A stretch of 55,709 bases of DNA, taken from assembly GCA_040220455.1 (NCBI GenBank), contig JAVJUS010000050.1:1-55709 (forward strand), read 5' to 3'. Positions 17,456 to 25,263 of this stretch are shown here, piece by piece. A model generated the notes under the pieces. The model did not search any database. It was given only the letters and a program-made list of their open reading frames with translations, and was not told the origin of the DNA. The position numbers were made by a program, and so were the translations under genes. Each line of letters begins with the position of its first letter. The first letter of the stretch is position 1. Source of the DNA: JAVJUS01 sp040220455 (GTDB taxonomy: Bacteria > Pseudomonadota > Alphaproteobacteria > DSM-16000 > Inquilinaceae).

Positions 17456-18313
17456 ATGGCGACCTCGGAAACCGGGGCGGTGGCGCGGCGCGGCCTGTCG
17501 GCGGCCTCGATCCACGCGGTCCTGCTGGCCTACACGGCGATCGCGCTCTTCCCCGTCCTGCTGATCGTGATGAACTCGTTCAAGGGCCGGCGTGGCATCT
17601 TCGGCGACCCGCTGGGCCTGCCGGTGGGCGAATCCTTCAGCCTGGAGGGCTATACCACCGTCCTGACCCAGGGCGCCTTCGGGACCTACTTCTCCAACAG
17701 CCTGATCGTCACGATCGTCAGCCTGTTCCTGATCCTGTTCCTGGGCGCGGCGGCTGCCCACGCGCTGGCCGAGTACCGGTTCAAGGCCAACGCGTTCCTG
17801 GCGATCTACATGATCGTCGGCATCATGGTGCCGATCCGGCTGGGCACGGTCGCCATCCTTCAGCTCATGGTCGACCTGTCGCTGGTCAACACGCTGGCCG
17901 CGCTGATCCTGGTCTACACCGCCCAGGGCCTGCCGGTCGCCGTGTTCATCCTGACCGAGTTCATGCGCACGCTGTCGCGCGACATCAAGGACAGCGCCCG
18001 GATCGACGGGCTGAGCGAATACCGCATCTTCCTGGAAGTCGTCCTGCCGTTGATCCGGCCCGTGATCGCGACCGTGGCCGTCTTCTCCATGGTGCCGATC
18101 TGGAACGACCTGTGGTTCCCGCTGATCCTGGCGCCGGGCGACGACACCAAGACCGTCACGCTGGGCGTCCAGCAGTTCATCGGCCAGTACACCGTCAACT
18201 GGAGCGCCGTGCTCGCCGCGCTGAGCCTGGCGATCCTGCCGGTGCTGGCACTCTACGCCGTCTTCTCCCGCCAGCTCATCCGCGGCATCACGTCGGGCGC
18301 CGTGAAGGGCTGA
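17456..18313 (+). CDS. Carbohydrate ABC transporter permease (MalG/UgpE-like)
   Basis: A 285-residue permease with six predicted helices, opening with VLLAYTAIALFPVLLIVMNS followed by the periplasmic loop typical of MalG (FKGRRGIFGDPLGLP). The EAA loop is DIKDSARIDGLSEYRIFLEV near residue 178. It lies ten bases after its partner permease and uses the ATPase immediately downstream. Confidence 0.93.
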   Translation: MATSETGAVARRGLSAASIHAVLLAYTAIALFPVLLIVMNSFKGRRGIFGDPLGLPVGESFSLEGYTTVLTQGAFGTYFSNSLIVTIVSLFLILFLGAAAAHALAEYRFKANAFLAIYMIVGIMVPIRLGTVAILQLMVDLSLVNTLAALILVYTAQGLPVAVFILTEFMRTLSRDIKDSARIDGLSEYRIFLEVVLPLIRPVIATVAVFSMVPIWNDLWFPLILAPGDDTKTVTLGVQQFIGQYTVNWSAVLAALSLAILPVLALYAVFSRQLIRGITSGAVKG

Positions 18314-18340
18314 GCCGGGACCGATCGAAGGACACGCGCC

Positions 18341-19489
18341 ATGGCGACCCTCACCCTCTCCGGCGTCGACAAGGCCTACGACAAGCTCCAGGTCGTCCAC
18401 GGCGTCGACCTGGACATCGCCGACGGGGAGTTCGTGGTCTTCGTCGGCCCGTCCGGCTGCGGCAAGTCCACGCTCCTGCGCATGATCGCGGGGCTGGAGG
18501 AGATCACCGCCGGCACGGTCGCGATCGACGGCCGCCGCGTCAACGAACTGAGCCCGGCTGAGCGCGGCATCGCCATGGTCTTCCAGACCTACGCGCTCTA
18601 CCCGCACAAGGACGTCTACGGCAACATGGCCTTCGCGCTGAAGCACGCCGGGGTCGACCGCCAGACGATCGACGAGCGGGTTCGCATGGCGGCGGAGATC
18701 CTGGGGCTCGAGCCGCTGCTCAAGCGTCGGCCCAAGCAGCTCTCCGGCGGCCAGCGCCAGCGCGTGGCGATCGGCCGGGCGATCGTGCGCGACCCGAAGA
18801 TCTTCCTGTTCGACGAGCCGCTGTCGAATCTCGACGCCGCGCTGCGCGTCCAGATGCGCGTGGAGATCCTCAAGCTCCACCAGCGCCTGCGCTCGACCAT
18901 GGTCTACGTCACCCACGACCAGGTCGAGGCGATGACGCTGGCCGATCGGATCGTCGTGCTCAACGGCGGCGTGGTCGAGCAGGTCGGCACGCCGATGGCG
19001 CTCTACCACCACCCGGCCAACCGCTTCGTCGCGGAGTTCATCGGCTCGCCGCGCATGAACCTGATGCCGGCTCGGCCCGTGGGCCGGGAGAACGGCTCGG
19101 CCGTCGTCGAGATCGCCGGCGGGGCCCGACTGTCGATTCCGGTGGACCCCGCGGAGAACGGGGCTGTGGGGGACGACTGGCAGCTGGGCGTCCGGCCGGA
19201 GCACCTGGCCGTCACCGCGCCCGACGCCGCGGCCGGCCAGCCGGGCGCGCTTTCCGGCGCGGTCACGGTGGTCGAGCGGCTGGGCGGCGAGACCCTGGTC
19301 CACGCGGCGATCGACGGCGCCGACACGCTGGTGGTCAAGGCCGGCGGCGACGCCTCGCTCCGGCTGGGCGACCGCATCGCCGTGGTGCCCGCGCTCGACG
19401 AATGCCACCTCTTCGACGCCGCCGGCCGGGCGCTCGCCAAGCCCCGCCGCGCCGCCCTCGACGTCGAGCGCCCGCGTCACGACGCGTGA
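18341..19489 (+). CDS. Sugar ABC transporter ATP-binding protein (MalK/UgpC-like)
   Basis: A 382-residue ATPase: Walker A GPSGCGKSTLLRMIAG near residue 38, Q-loop FQTYALYPHKDVYGNMAF, signature LSGGQRQRVAIGRAI, Walker B IFLFDEPLSNLDAALR, switch His in VYVTHDQVEAMTLADR. The C-terminal 130 residues are the MalK regulatory OB/TOBE region (LGVRPEHLAVTAPDAA). It is the last gene of the importer. A MalK-type ATPase can serve more than one CUT1 system. Confidence 0.94.
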   Translation: MATLTLSGVDKAYDKLQVVHGVDLDIADGEFVVFVGPSGCGKSTLLRMIAGLEEITAGTVAIDGRRVNELSPAERGIAMVFQTYALYPHKDVYGNMAFALKHAGVDRQTIDERVRMAAEILGLEPLLKRRPKQLSGGQRQRVAIGRAIVRDPKIFLFDEPLSNLDAALRVQMRVEILKLHQRLRSTMVYVTHDQVEAMTLADRIVVLNGGVVEQVGTPMALYHHPANRFVAEFIGSPRMNLMPARPVGRENGSAVVEIAGGARLSIPVDPAENGAVGDDWQLGVRPEHLAVTAPDAAAGQPGALSGAVTVVERLGGETLVHAAIDGADTLVVKAGGDASLRLGDRIAVVPALDECHLFDAAGRALAKPRRAALDVERPRHDA

Positions 19490-19666
19490 CGCCGAGCGCG
19501 CCCGACCCCGAAGGCCAGGATGGAGTCTCGGGCCTCGTCGGGTTGAACCGGCCCGCTTGCGGCTCCATGGTCCTTAAGGGGCGGCGGATCGCTGGCAGCC
19601 CGATGCCGGCCGGTGGTGTCGCCCCCACTCGAGCCCGTTTGTCCCATTGCCCGGATCGGAAGCGAT

Positions 19667-19783
19667 TTGTTCGAAAAGATCCACGCCTTCATCACGATGA
19701 AGGACCCGACGCCGAAGACGCTCCTGTTTCTCCTGATCGGCGCGGTCGTCCTCTTCGCCCTAGCGTTCTTCATCGGCCGCTAG
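19667..19783 (+). CDS. Possible small single-pass membrane protein
   Basis: A 38-codon frame begins TTG at 19667, with GGAAG four bases ahead, or 28 codons from ATG 19697. It encodes a short basic/polar head (FEKIHAFITMKDPTPKT) and one hydrophobic helix (LLFLLIGAVVLFALAFFIG) ending in Arg and TAG. The 386-base gap 19490-19875 has no other gene candidate and no clear rho-independent terminator; this helix is its only protein-like signal. It could be chance in hydrophobic GC-rich sequence. Confidence 0.4.
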   Translation: MFEKIHAFITMKDPTPKTLLFLLIGAVVLFALAFFIGR

Positions 19784-19825
19784 CGTCGCCGCCGGCACCC
19801 CACGGCGGCTCCGAGGCGGTGCGAA

Positions 19826-19839
19826 ATGATCCGGATCAA
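19826..19839 (+). promoter_or_regulatory. FNR/FixK-like box upstream of the hydrogenase operon
   Basis: ATGATCCGGATCAA differs by one base from the anaerobox consensus TTGAT-N4-ATCAA and is a symmetric site. It lies 50 to 83 bases ahead of the two candidate starts of the first hydrogenase gene. FNR/FixK proteins activate genes at low oxygen, which suits an oxygen-sensitive [NiFe]-hydrogenase. Confidence 0.6.
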
Positions 19840-19908
19840 CGCGCCCCCCTGCGTCGGGCCCCAGGATCGGGCGGAATGACCGATCGCCTCGGGGGAGAGG
19901 CGGCATCG

Positions 19909-21048
<1,140 letters not shown>

Positions 21049-21063
21049 CGGGGAGGGGCGGGG

Positions 21064-21537
21064 ATGGCCGTCGAGAACCTCGACCGGATCATCTGCGAGC
21101 ATCCGGTCTTCCACGGGCTGGGCGACCAGCCCTGCCTGCTGATCAGCGGCTGCGCCAAGAACGTCCGCTTCGAGAAGGGCGAGTATCTCTGCCGCGAGGG
21201 GGAGAGCGCGGACTGGTTCTATCTCCTGCGCGCGGGCTCGGTCGCCCTTGAGATGGCGGCGCCGGCCAAGGGCGTGCTGACCTTCCAGAGCCTGCACGAG
21301 GGCGAGCTGGTCGGCGTCTCCTGGCTGCTGCCGCCCTATCGCTGGGGCTATGACGCGCGCGCGACCGAGCGGGTGCGCGCCGTCGCCATGGACGCGCGCT
21401 GCCTGCGGGCCAAGATCGAGGACGACCACGAGCTGGGCTTCCAGCTCATGATGCGGTTCACGCCGATCCTGGTGGAGCGGCTGCACGGCACGCGCCTGCA
21501 GCTCCTCGACGTCTACGCCCCGGCGGCGCGGGCATGA
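21064..21537 (+). CDS. Cyclic-nucleotide-binding-domain protein without DNA-binding domain
   Basis: A 157-residue protein made of one CRP-like beta-roll. Matches are FHGLGDQ, VRFEKGEYLCREGESADWFYLLRAGSV and LHEGELVGVSWLLPPYRWGY, followed by the long helix of the domain, after which it ends; there is no helix-turn-helix. The phosphate-binding cassette is altered: the usual RxA after the GE(x)ALL stretch becomes YRWGYDARA, so cAMP binding is doubtful. It sits between the 4Fe-4S and flavin subunit genes and overlaps the latter by four bases. It is more likely a regulatory or structural partner of the hydrogenase than a transcription factor. Confidence 0.8.
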   Translation: MAVENLDRIICEHPVFHGLGDQPCLLISGCAKNVRFEKGEYLCREGESADWFYLLRAGSVALEMAAPAKGVLTFQSLHEGELVGVSWLLPPYRWGYDARATERVRAVAMDARCLRAKIEDDHELGFQLMMRFTPILVERLHGTRLQLLDVYAPAARA

Positions 21538-22409
21538 CGGTTCCGGCGACCTTCGCGGCGCGGACGGCGCCGGCTGGCGCGACCGCGGCGGACCCGATGC
21601 GGCCGATGCCGCTGGCCGTCCTGGCCAGCCGGCAGGAAACACACGACGTCGTCACCCTCGACATCGCGCGGCCGCCCGGCCTCGACGGCGCGGCCTTCGC
21701 GCCCGGCCAGTTCAACATGCTCTACGTCTTCGGGGTCGGAGAGGTGGCGATCAGCCTCTCCGGCGACCCGGGCGACCCGGGCCCGCTGCGCCACACGGTG
21801 CGCGGCGTCGGCGCCGTCAGCCGGGCGATCGTGGGGCTCGGCCCCGGCGGTACGATCGGCGTGCGCGGTCCCTTCGGCAGCGCCTGGCCGATGGCGGAGG
21901 CCGAGGGCCGCGACGTGGTCGTGGTCGCCGGCGGGCTCGGCCTCGCGCCGCTGCGCCCGGCGCTCTACCGGCTGATGGCGACGCGCGAGCGCTACCGCCG
22001 GGTGATCCTGCTCTACGGCACGCGCAGCCCGGCCGACATCCTGTTCGGCGAGGAGCTGGGCACCTGGCGCGACCGGGGCCTGGAGGTCGAGGTGACGATC
22101 GACCACGCCGCCGGCGCCTGGGACGGCAATGTCGGCGTCGTCACCCGGCTGATCCCGCGCGTCGCCTTCGACGCCGGCGACGCCATCGGCCTGGTCTGTG
22201 GGCCGGAGGTGATGATGCGCTTCACCCTCGACGCCCTGGTCGAGCGCGGGATCGACCCGTCGCGGCTCTACCTTTCGGCCGAGCGCAACATGAAATGCGC
22301 CGTCGCCCAGTGCGGCCACTGCCAGTTCGGCCCCGACTTCGTGTGCAAGGACGGCCCGGTCTTCCGCCACGACCGGGTGCGCCATCGCCTGACCGTGCGG
22401 GAGATCTGA
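21534..22409 (+). CDS. Hydrogenase FAD/NAD(P)-binding subunit (sulfhydrogenase gamma / HydG-like)
   Basis: A 291-residue ferredoxin-reductase-type protein. The FAD domain has FAPGQFNMLYVFGVGEVAIS; the nucleotide domain has VVVAGGLGLAPLRPALYRL and ILLYGTRSPADILF. The C-terminus carries a 2Fe-2S site CAVAQCGHCQFGPDFVC, as in PyrK and HydG. It passes electrons between NAD(P)H and the 4Fe-4S subunits. Its position beside the small and large subunits is that of NADP-coupled group 3b enzymes. NADPH rather than NADH preference is known of the group, not read here. Confidence 0.92.
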   Translation: MTVPATFAARTAPAGATAADPMRPMPLAVLASRQETHDVVTLDIARPPGLDGAAFAPGQFNMLYVFGVGEVAISLSGDPGDPGPLRHTVRGVGAVSRAIVGLGPGGTIGVRGPFGSAWPMAEAEGRDVVVVAGGLGLAPLRPALYRLMATRERYRRVILLYGTRSPADILFGEELGTWRDRGLEVEVTIDHAAGAWDGNVGVVTRLIPRVAFDAGDAIGLVCGPEVMMRFTLDALVERGIDPSRLYLSAERNMKCAVAQCGHCQFGPDFVCKDGPVFRHDRVRHRLTVREI

Positions 22410-22411
22410 TC

Positions 22412-23200
22412 ATGCCGGATACCGCCGCCCCGCGCCGGCTCAAGCTCGCCGTGTGGAAGTTCGCCTCCTGCGACGGCTGCCAATTGAGCCTGCTCGACTG
22501 CGAGGACGAGCTGCTCTCCGTCGTCGGCGCCATCGACATCGCCTATTTCCCGGAGGCGACCCGGGCCGAGGTGGCCGGGCCCTACGACCTGTCGCTGGTC
22601 GAGGGCTCGATCACCACCGCCCATGACGCGGAGCGGATCCGCGAAGTGCGCGAGAAATCCGCGCATCTGGTCACGATCGGCGCCTGCGCCACGGCCGGCG
22701 GCATCCAGGCCCTGCGCAACCTGGGCGACGTCGCCGAGTTCACGCGCATCGTCTATGCCCGGCCCGACTACATCGACACGCTGGCGACCTCGACCCCGAT
22801 CGCCGACCACGTGCCGGTGGATTTCGAGCTGCGCGGCTGCCCGATTGCCAAGCACCAGCTCCTGGAGGTGGTCGCCGCCTTCCTCGCCGGGCGGAGGCCC
22901 GACACGCCGGCCCATTCGACCTGCATCGAGTGCAAGCTGCGCGGCACGGTCTGTGTCATGGTGGCCCACGGCACGCCCTGTCTCGGCCCCGTCACCCATG
23001 CCGGCTGCGGCGCGCTGTGCCCGGCCTATGACCGGGGCTGCTACGGCTGCTTCGGGCCGGCCGAGACGCCGAACACCGCCTCGCTGACCGGGAGGCTCGG
23101 GGAGCTGGGCATGGACCGGCGGGCGCTGGGCCGCGTCTACCGGACCTTCAACGCCGGCGCGCCGGCCTTCGCCGAGGAAGGGGCGCGGCATGACGACTAG
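22412..23200 (+). CDS. [NiFe]-hydrogenase small subunit (group 3b-like)
   Basis: A 262-residue small subunit with no Tat signal, as expected for a cytoplasmic enzyme. Proximal cluster ligands are Cys20 and Cys23 (SCDGCQ), Cys92 (IGACATAGG) and Cys143 (RGCPI). Eight more cysteines (171, 174, 181, 190, 199, 203, 210, 213) can hold two further 4Fe-4S clusters. I start at ATG 22412, two bases after the flavin subunit stop. It carries electrons from the NiFe site to the HydB-like subunit. The ten-base overlap with the large-subunit gene supports coupled translation. Confidence 0.95.
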   Translation: MPDTAAPRRLKLAVWKFASCDGCQLSLLDCEDELLSVVGAIDIAYFPEATRAEVAGPYDLSLVEGSITTAHDAERIREVREKSAHLVTIGACATAGGIQALRNLGDVAEFTRIVYARPDYIDTLATSTPIADHVPVDFELRGCPIAKHQLLEVVAAFLAGRRPDTPAHSTCIECKLRGTVCVMVAHGTPCLGPVTHAGCGALCPAYDRGCYGCFGPAETPNTASLTGRLGELGMDRRALGRVYRTFNAGAPAFAEEGARHDD

Positions 23201-24515
23201 GCGCATCAAGGTCGACTACCTGGCCCGCGTCGAGGGCGAGGGCGCGCTCGACGTGCACGTCGCCGACGGGAAGGTGAGCGACGTCCAGCTGTCGATCTTC
23301 GAGCCGCCGCGCTTCTTCGAGGCCTTCCTGCGCGGCCGGCACTTCACCGAGGCGCCCGACATCACCGCGCGGATCTGCGGCATCTGCCCGGTCGCCTATC
23401 AGATGAGCGCGGTCCACGCCATGGAGGCGGCGCTGGGCGTGCGCGTCGAGGGGCAACTGCGCGCGCTGCGCCGCCTGCTCTATTGCGGCGAATGGATCGA
23501 GAGCCACGGCCTGCATGTCTACATGCTCCACGCGCCGGACTTCCTGGGCTACCCCAGCGCGATCGAGATGGCGCGCGACCATGGCGAGGCGGTCAAGCGC
23601 GGCCTGGCGCTGAAGAAGACCGGCAACGATATCGTCCGCGTCCTGGGCGGGCGGGAGATCCACCCGATCAATGTCCGGGTCGGCGGCTTCTACAAGATCC
23701 CGTCGCGCGCCGACCTCGCCGCCCTGGTCGAGCCGCTGAAGCGCGCCCGCGACGCGGCGGCGGAGACGGTCGCCTGGGTCGCCGGCTTCGACTTCCCCGA
23801 TGTCGCGCGCGACTACCTGTTCGTCTCGCTCTCCCATCCGGACGAGTACCCGTTCAACGAGGGGCGCATCGTCTCCTCCGACGGCCTCGACATCCCGGCG
23901 TCGGACTACGGCACCCGGTTCGCCGAGCAGCATGTCGCCCACTCCAACGCCCTGCAGGCGCGGCTCGACGGCCGGGCCTACCTGGTCGGGCCGATGGCGC
24001 GCTACGCGCTCGAGCGCGACCGCCTGTCGCCCGGCGCGCGGGCGGCGGCCGAGGCGGCGGGGCTGGAGCCGGTCTGTCGCAACCCGTTCAAGAGCATCGT
24101 CGTGCGCTCGGTGGAGATCCTGCACGCCTGCGAGGAGGCGCTGGCGATCCTGGAGGCCTTCGAGCCGCCGCCGGCGCCGGCGGTCGAGGCGCGCCCGCGC
24201 GCCGGCATCGGCCACGCCCTCACGGAGGCGCCGCGCGGCAGCCTCTATCACCGCTACGAGATCGACGAGGAGGGCATGATCCGCGACGCCCTGATCGTGC
24301 CGCCGACGTCCCAGAACCAGCCGAGCATCGAGGACGACCTGCGCGACTTCGTCGGCGGCTGGCTCGAGCTGCCGGAGGAGGACTTGCGCTGGCGCTGCGA
24401 GCAGTCGGTGCGCAACTACGACCCCTGCATCTCCTGCGCCACCCATTTCCTGGACCTTCGCGTGCACCGCGACAGCGATAGTGCCGGTGCGGGTGGGGCG
24501 GAGGCGCCAGCGTGA
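23190..24515 (+). CDS. [NiFe]-hydrogenase large subunit (group 3b-like)
   Basis: A 441-residue catalytic subunit. The N-terminal nickel motif is RICGICPVAY (Cys63, Cys66) after RVEGEG (Glu17); the C-terminal motif is DPCISCATH (Cys413, Cys416, His419). After His419 follow 22 residues that the maturation protease would remove once Ni is in. It oxidises H2 or reduces protons at the NiFe(CN)2CO site. The gene order beta, gamma, small, large and the short protein fit the cytoplasmic NAD(P)-linked group 3b rather than membrane uptake hydrogenases. Overlaps the protease gene by four bases. Confidence 0.96.
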   Translation: MTTRRIKVDYLARVEGEGALDVHVADGKVSDVQLSIFEPPRFFEAFLRGRHFTEAPDITARICGICPVAYQMSAVHAMEAALGVRVEGQLRALRRLLYCGEWIESHGLHVYMLHAPDFLGYPSAIEMARDHGEAVKRGLALKKTGNDIVRVLGGREIHPINVRVGGFYKIPSRADLAALVEPLKRARDAAAETVAWVAGFDFPDVARDYLFVSLSHPDEYPFNEGRIVSSDGLDIPASDYGTRFAEQHVAHSNALQARLDGRAYLVGPMARYALERDRLSPGARAAAEAAGLEPVCRNPFKSIVVRSVEILHACEEALAILEAFEPPPAPAVEARPRAGIGHALTEAPRGSLYHRYEIDEEGMIRDALIVPPTSQNQPSIEDDLRDFVGGWLELPEEDLRWRCEQSVRNYDPCISCATHFLDLRVHRDSDSAGAGGAEAPA

Positions 24516-24985
24516 GCATCCGGGTCATCGCCATCGGCAATCCCGCGCGCGGCGACGACGCGGTCGGCCCGGCGATCGGCCGGGCGCTCGCCGCGCTCGC
24601 GCCGCCGGCGGAGATCCTCGCCCATTCCGGGGAGGCCGCGGGTCTGGTCGAGCTGCTGTCCGGCTGCCGGGCGGCGCTGCTGGTCGATGCGGGGCTCTCC
24701 GGCGGCGTGCCGGGCACGCTGGCGGTGCTCGACGCCGCCGATGGGCCGCTGCCCCGGGTGGCCGCGGCCTCGACCCACGCGCTGGGCCTGGTCGAGGCGG
24801 TCGAGCTCGCCCGCGCGCTCGGCGCCCTGCCGCCGGTCTGCCGGCTCTACGCGGTCGAGGCGGCGCAATTCGCCCCCGGCGCGCCGCTCGACCCGGCGGT
24901 CGCCGCGGCGGTCGAGCCGGTCGCCCGGCGGCTCGCCGACGACGTGGCCGCGCTGGCGGGCCGGGAGGTCGCCGCCGATGCATGA
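24512..24985 (+). CDS. Hydrogenase maturation protease (HybD/HycI family)
   Basis: A 157-residue endopeptidase. Family motifs are IAIGNPARGDDAVGPAIGRAL at the N-terminus (the Asp of GDD is a nickel-sensing ligand), LLVDAGLSGG near 58 and STHALGLVEAVELARAL with the conserved His near 89. It clips the C-terminal tail of the large subunit encoded just upstream. It overlaps the large-subunit and hypA genes, an arrangement that suggests it serves this hydrogenase only. Confidence 0.93.
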   Translation: MSIRVIAIGNPARGDDAVGPAIGRALAALAPPAEILAHSGEAAGLVELLSGCRAALLVDAGLSGGVPGTLAVLDAADGPLPRVAAASTHALGLVEAVELARALGALPPVCRLYAVEAAQFAPGAPLDPAVAAAVEPVARRLADDVAALAGREVAADA

Positions 24986-25259
24986 AGCCTCGCTGATGCG
25001 CGACCTGATGCGCCGCATCGATACGGTGGCCGAGTCCGCCGGCGGCGGCCGGGTCGTGCGCGTGGAGGTCTGGCTGGGCGCGCTCTCGCATATGTCGGAG
25101 AGCCATTTCCGGGAGCATTTCGAGCATGCCTCGGCCGGGACCCGAGCGGAGGGGGCGGAGTTGGCCGTCACCGCCTCCGACGCGCTCGACCATCCCGACG
25201 CCCAGGGCATCCTGCTGGGCTCCATCGACGTGGCGGACGGTCCGGATGGTTCGGGCTGA
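24978..25259 (+). CDS. hypA: HypA-like nickel chaperone lacking the zinc finger
   Basis: A 93-residue protein. The nickel-binding N-terminus MHEASL (His2, Glu3) and the HypA core VVRVEVWLGALSHMSESHFREHFEHASAGTRAEGAELAV match the family. Where normal HypA (about 113 residues) has two CxxC pairs holding zinc, this one has DALDHPDAQGILLGSIDV and no cysteine at all. The reading frame is clean to TGA at 25257, so this is not an obvious frameshift. No hypB is in the window. It may deliver nickel by a different partner, or the lost part may be supplied elsewhere. Confidence 0.85.
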   Translation: MHEASLMRDLMRRIDTVAESAGGGRVVRVEVWLGALSHMSESHFREHFEHASAGTRAEGAELAVTASDALDHPDAQGILLGSIDVADGPDGSG

Positions 25260-25263
25260 CGCG

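Noticed and set aside
21064..21537. CRP/FNR transcription factor
   Set aside because: The protein ends after the sensor domain; no helix-turn-helix follows and the next frame is the flavin subunit.
22412..24515. Membrane-bound uptake hydrogenase (HupSL/HyaAB)
   Set aside because: The small subunit has no Tat signal or C-terminal anchor, no cytochrome b gene is present, and a flavin subunit with NAD(P) and 2Fe-2S sites lies in the operon, which fits group 3b.
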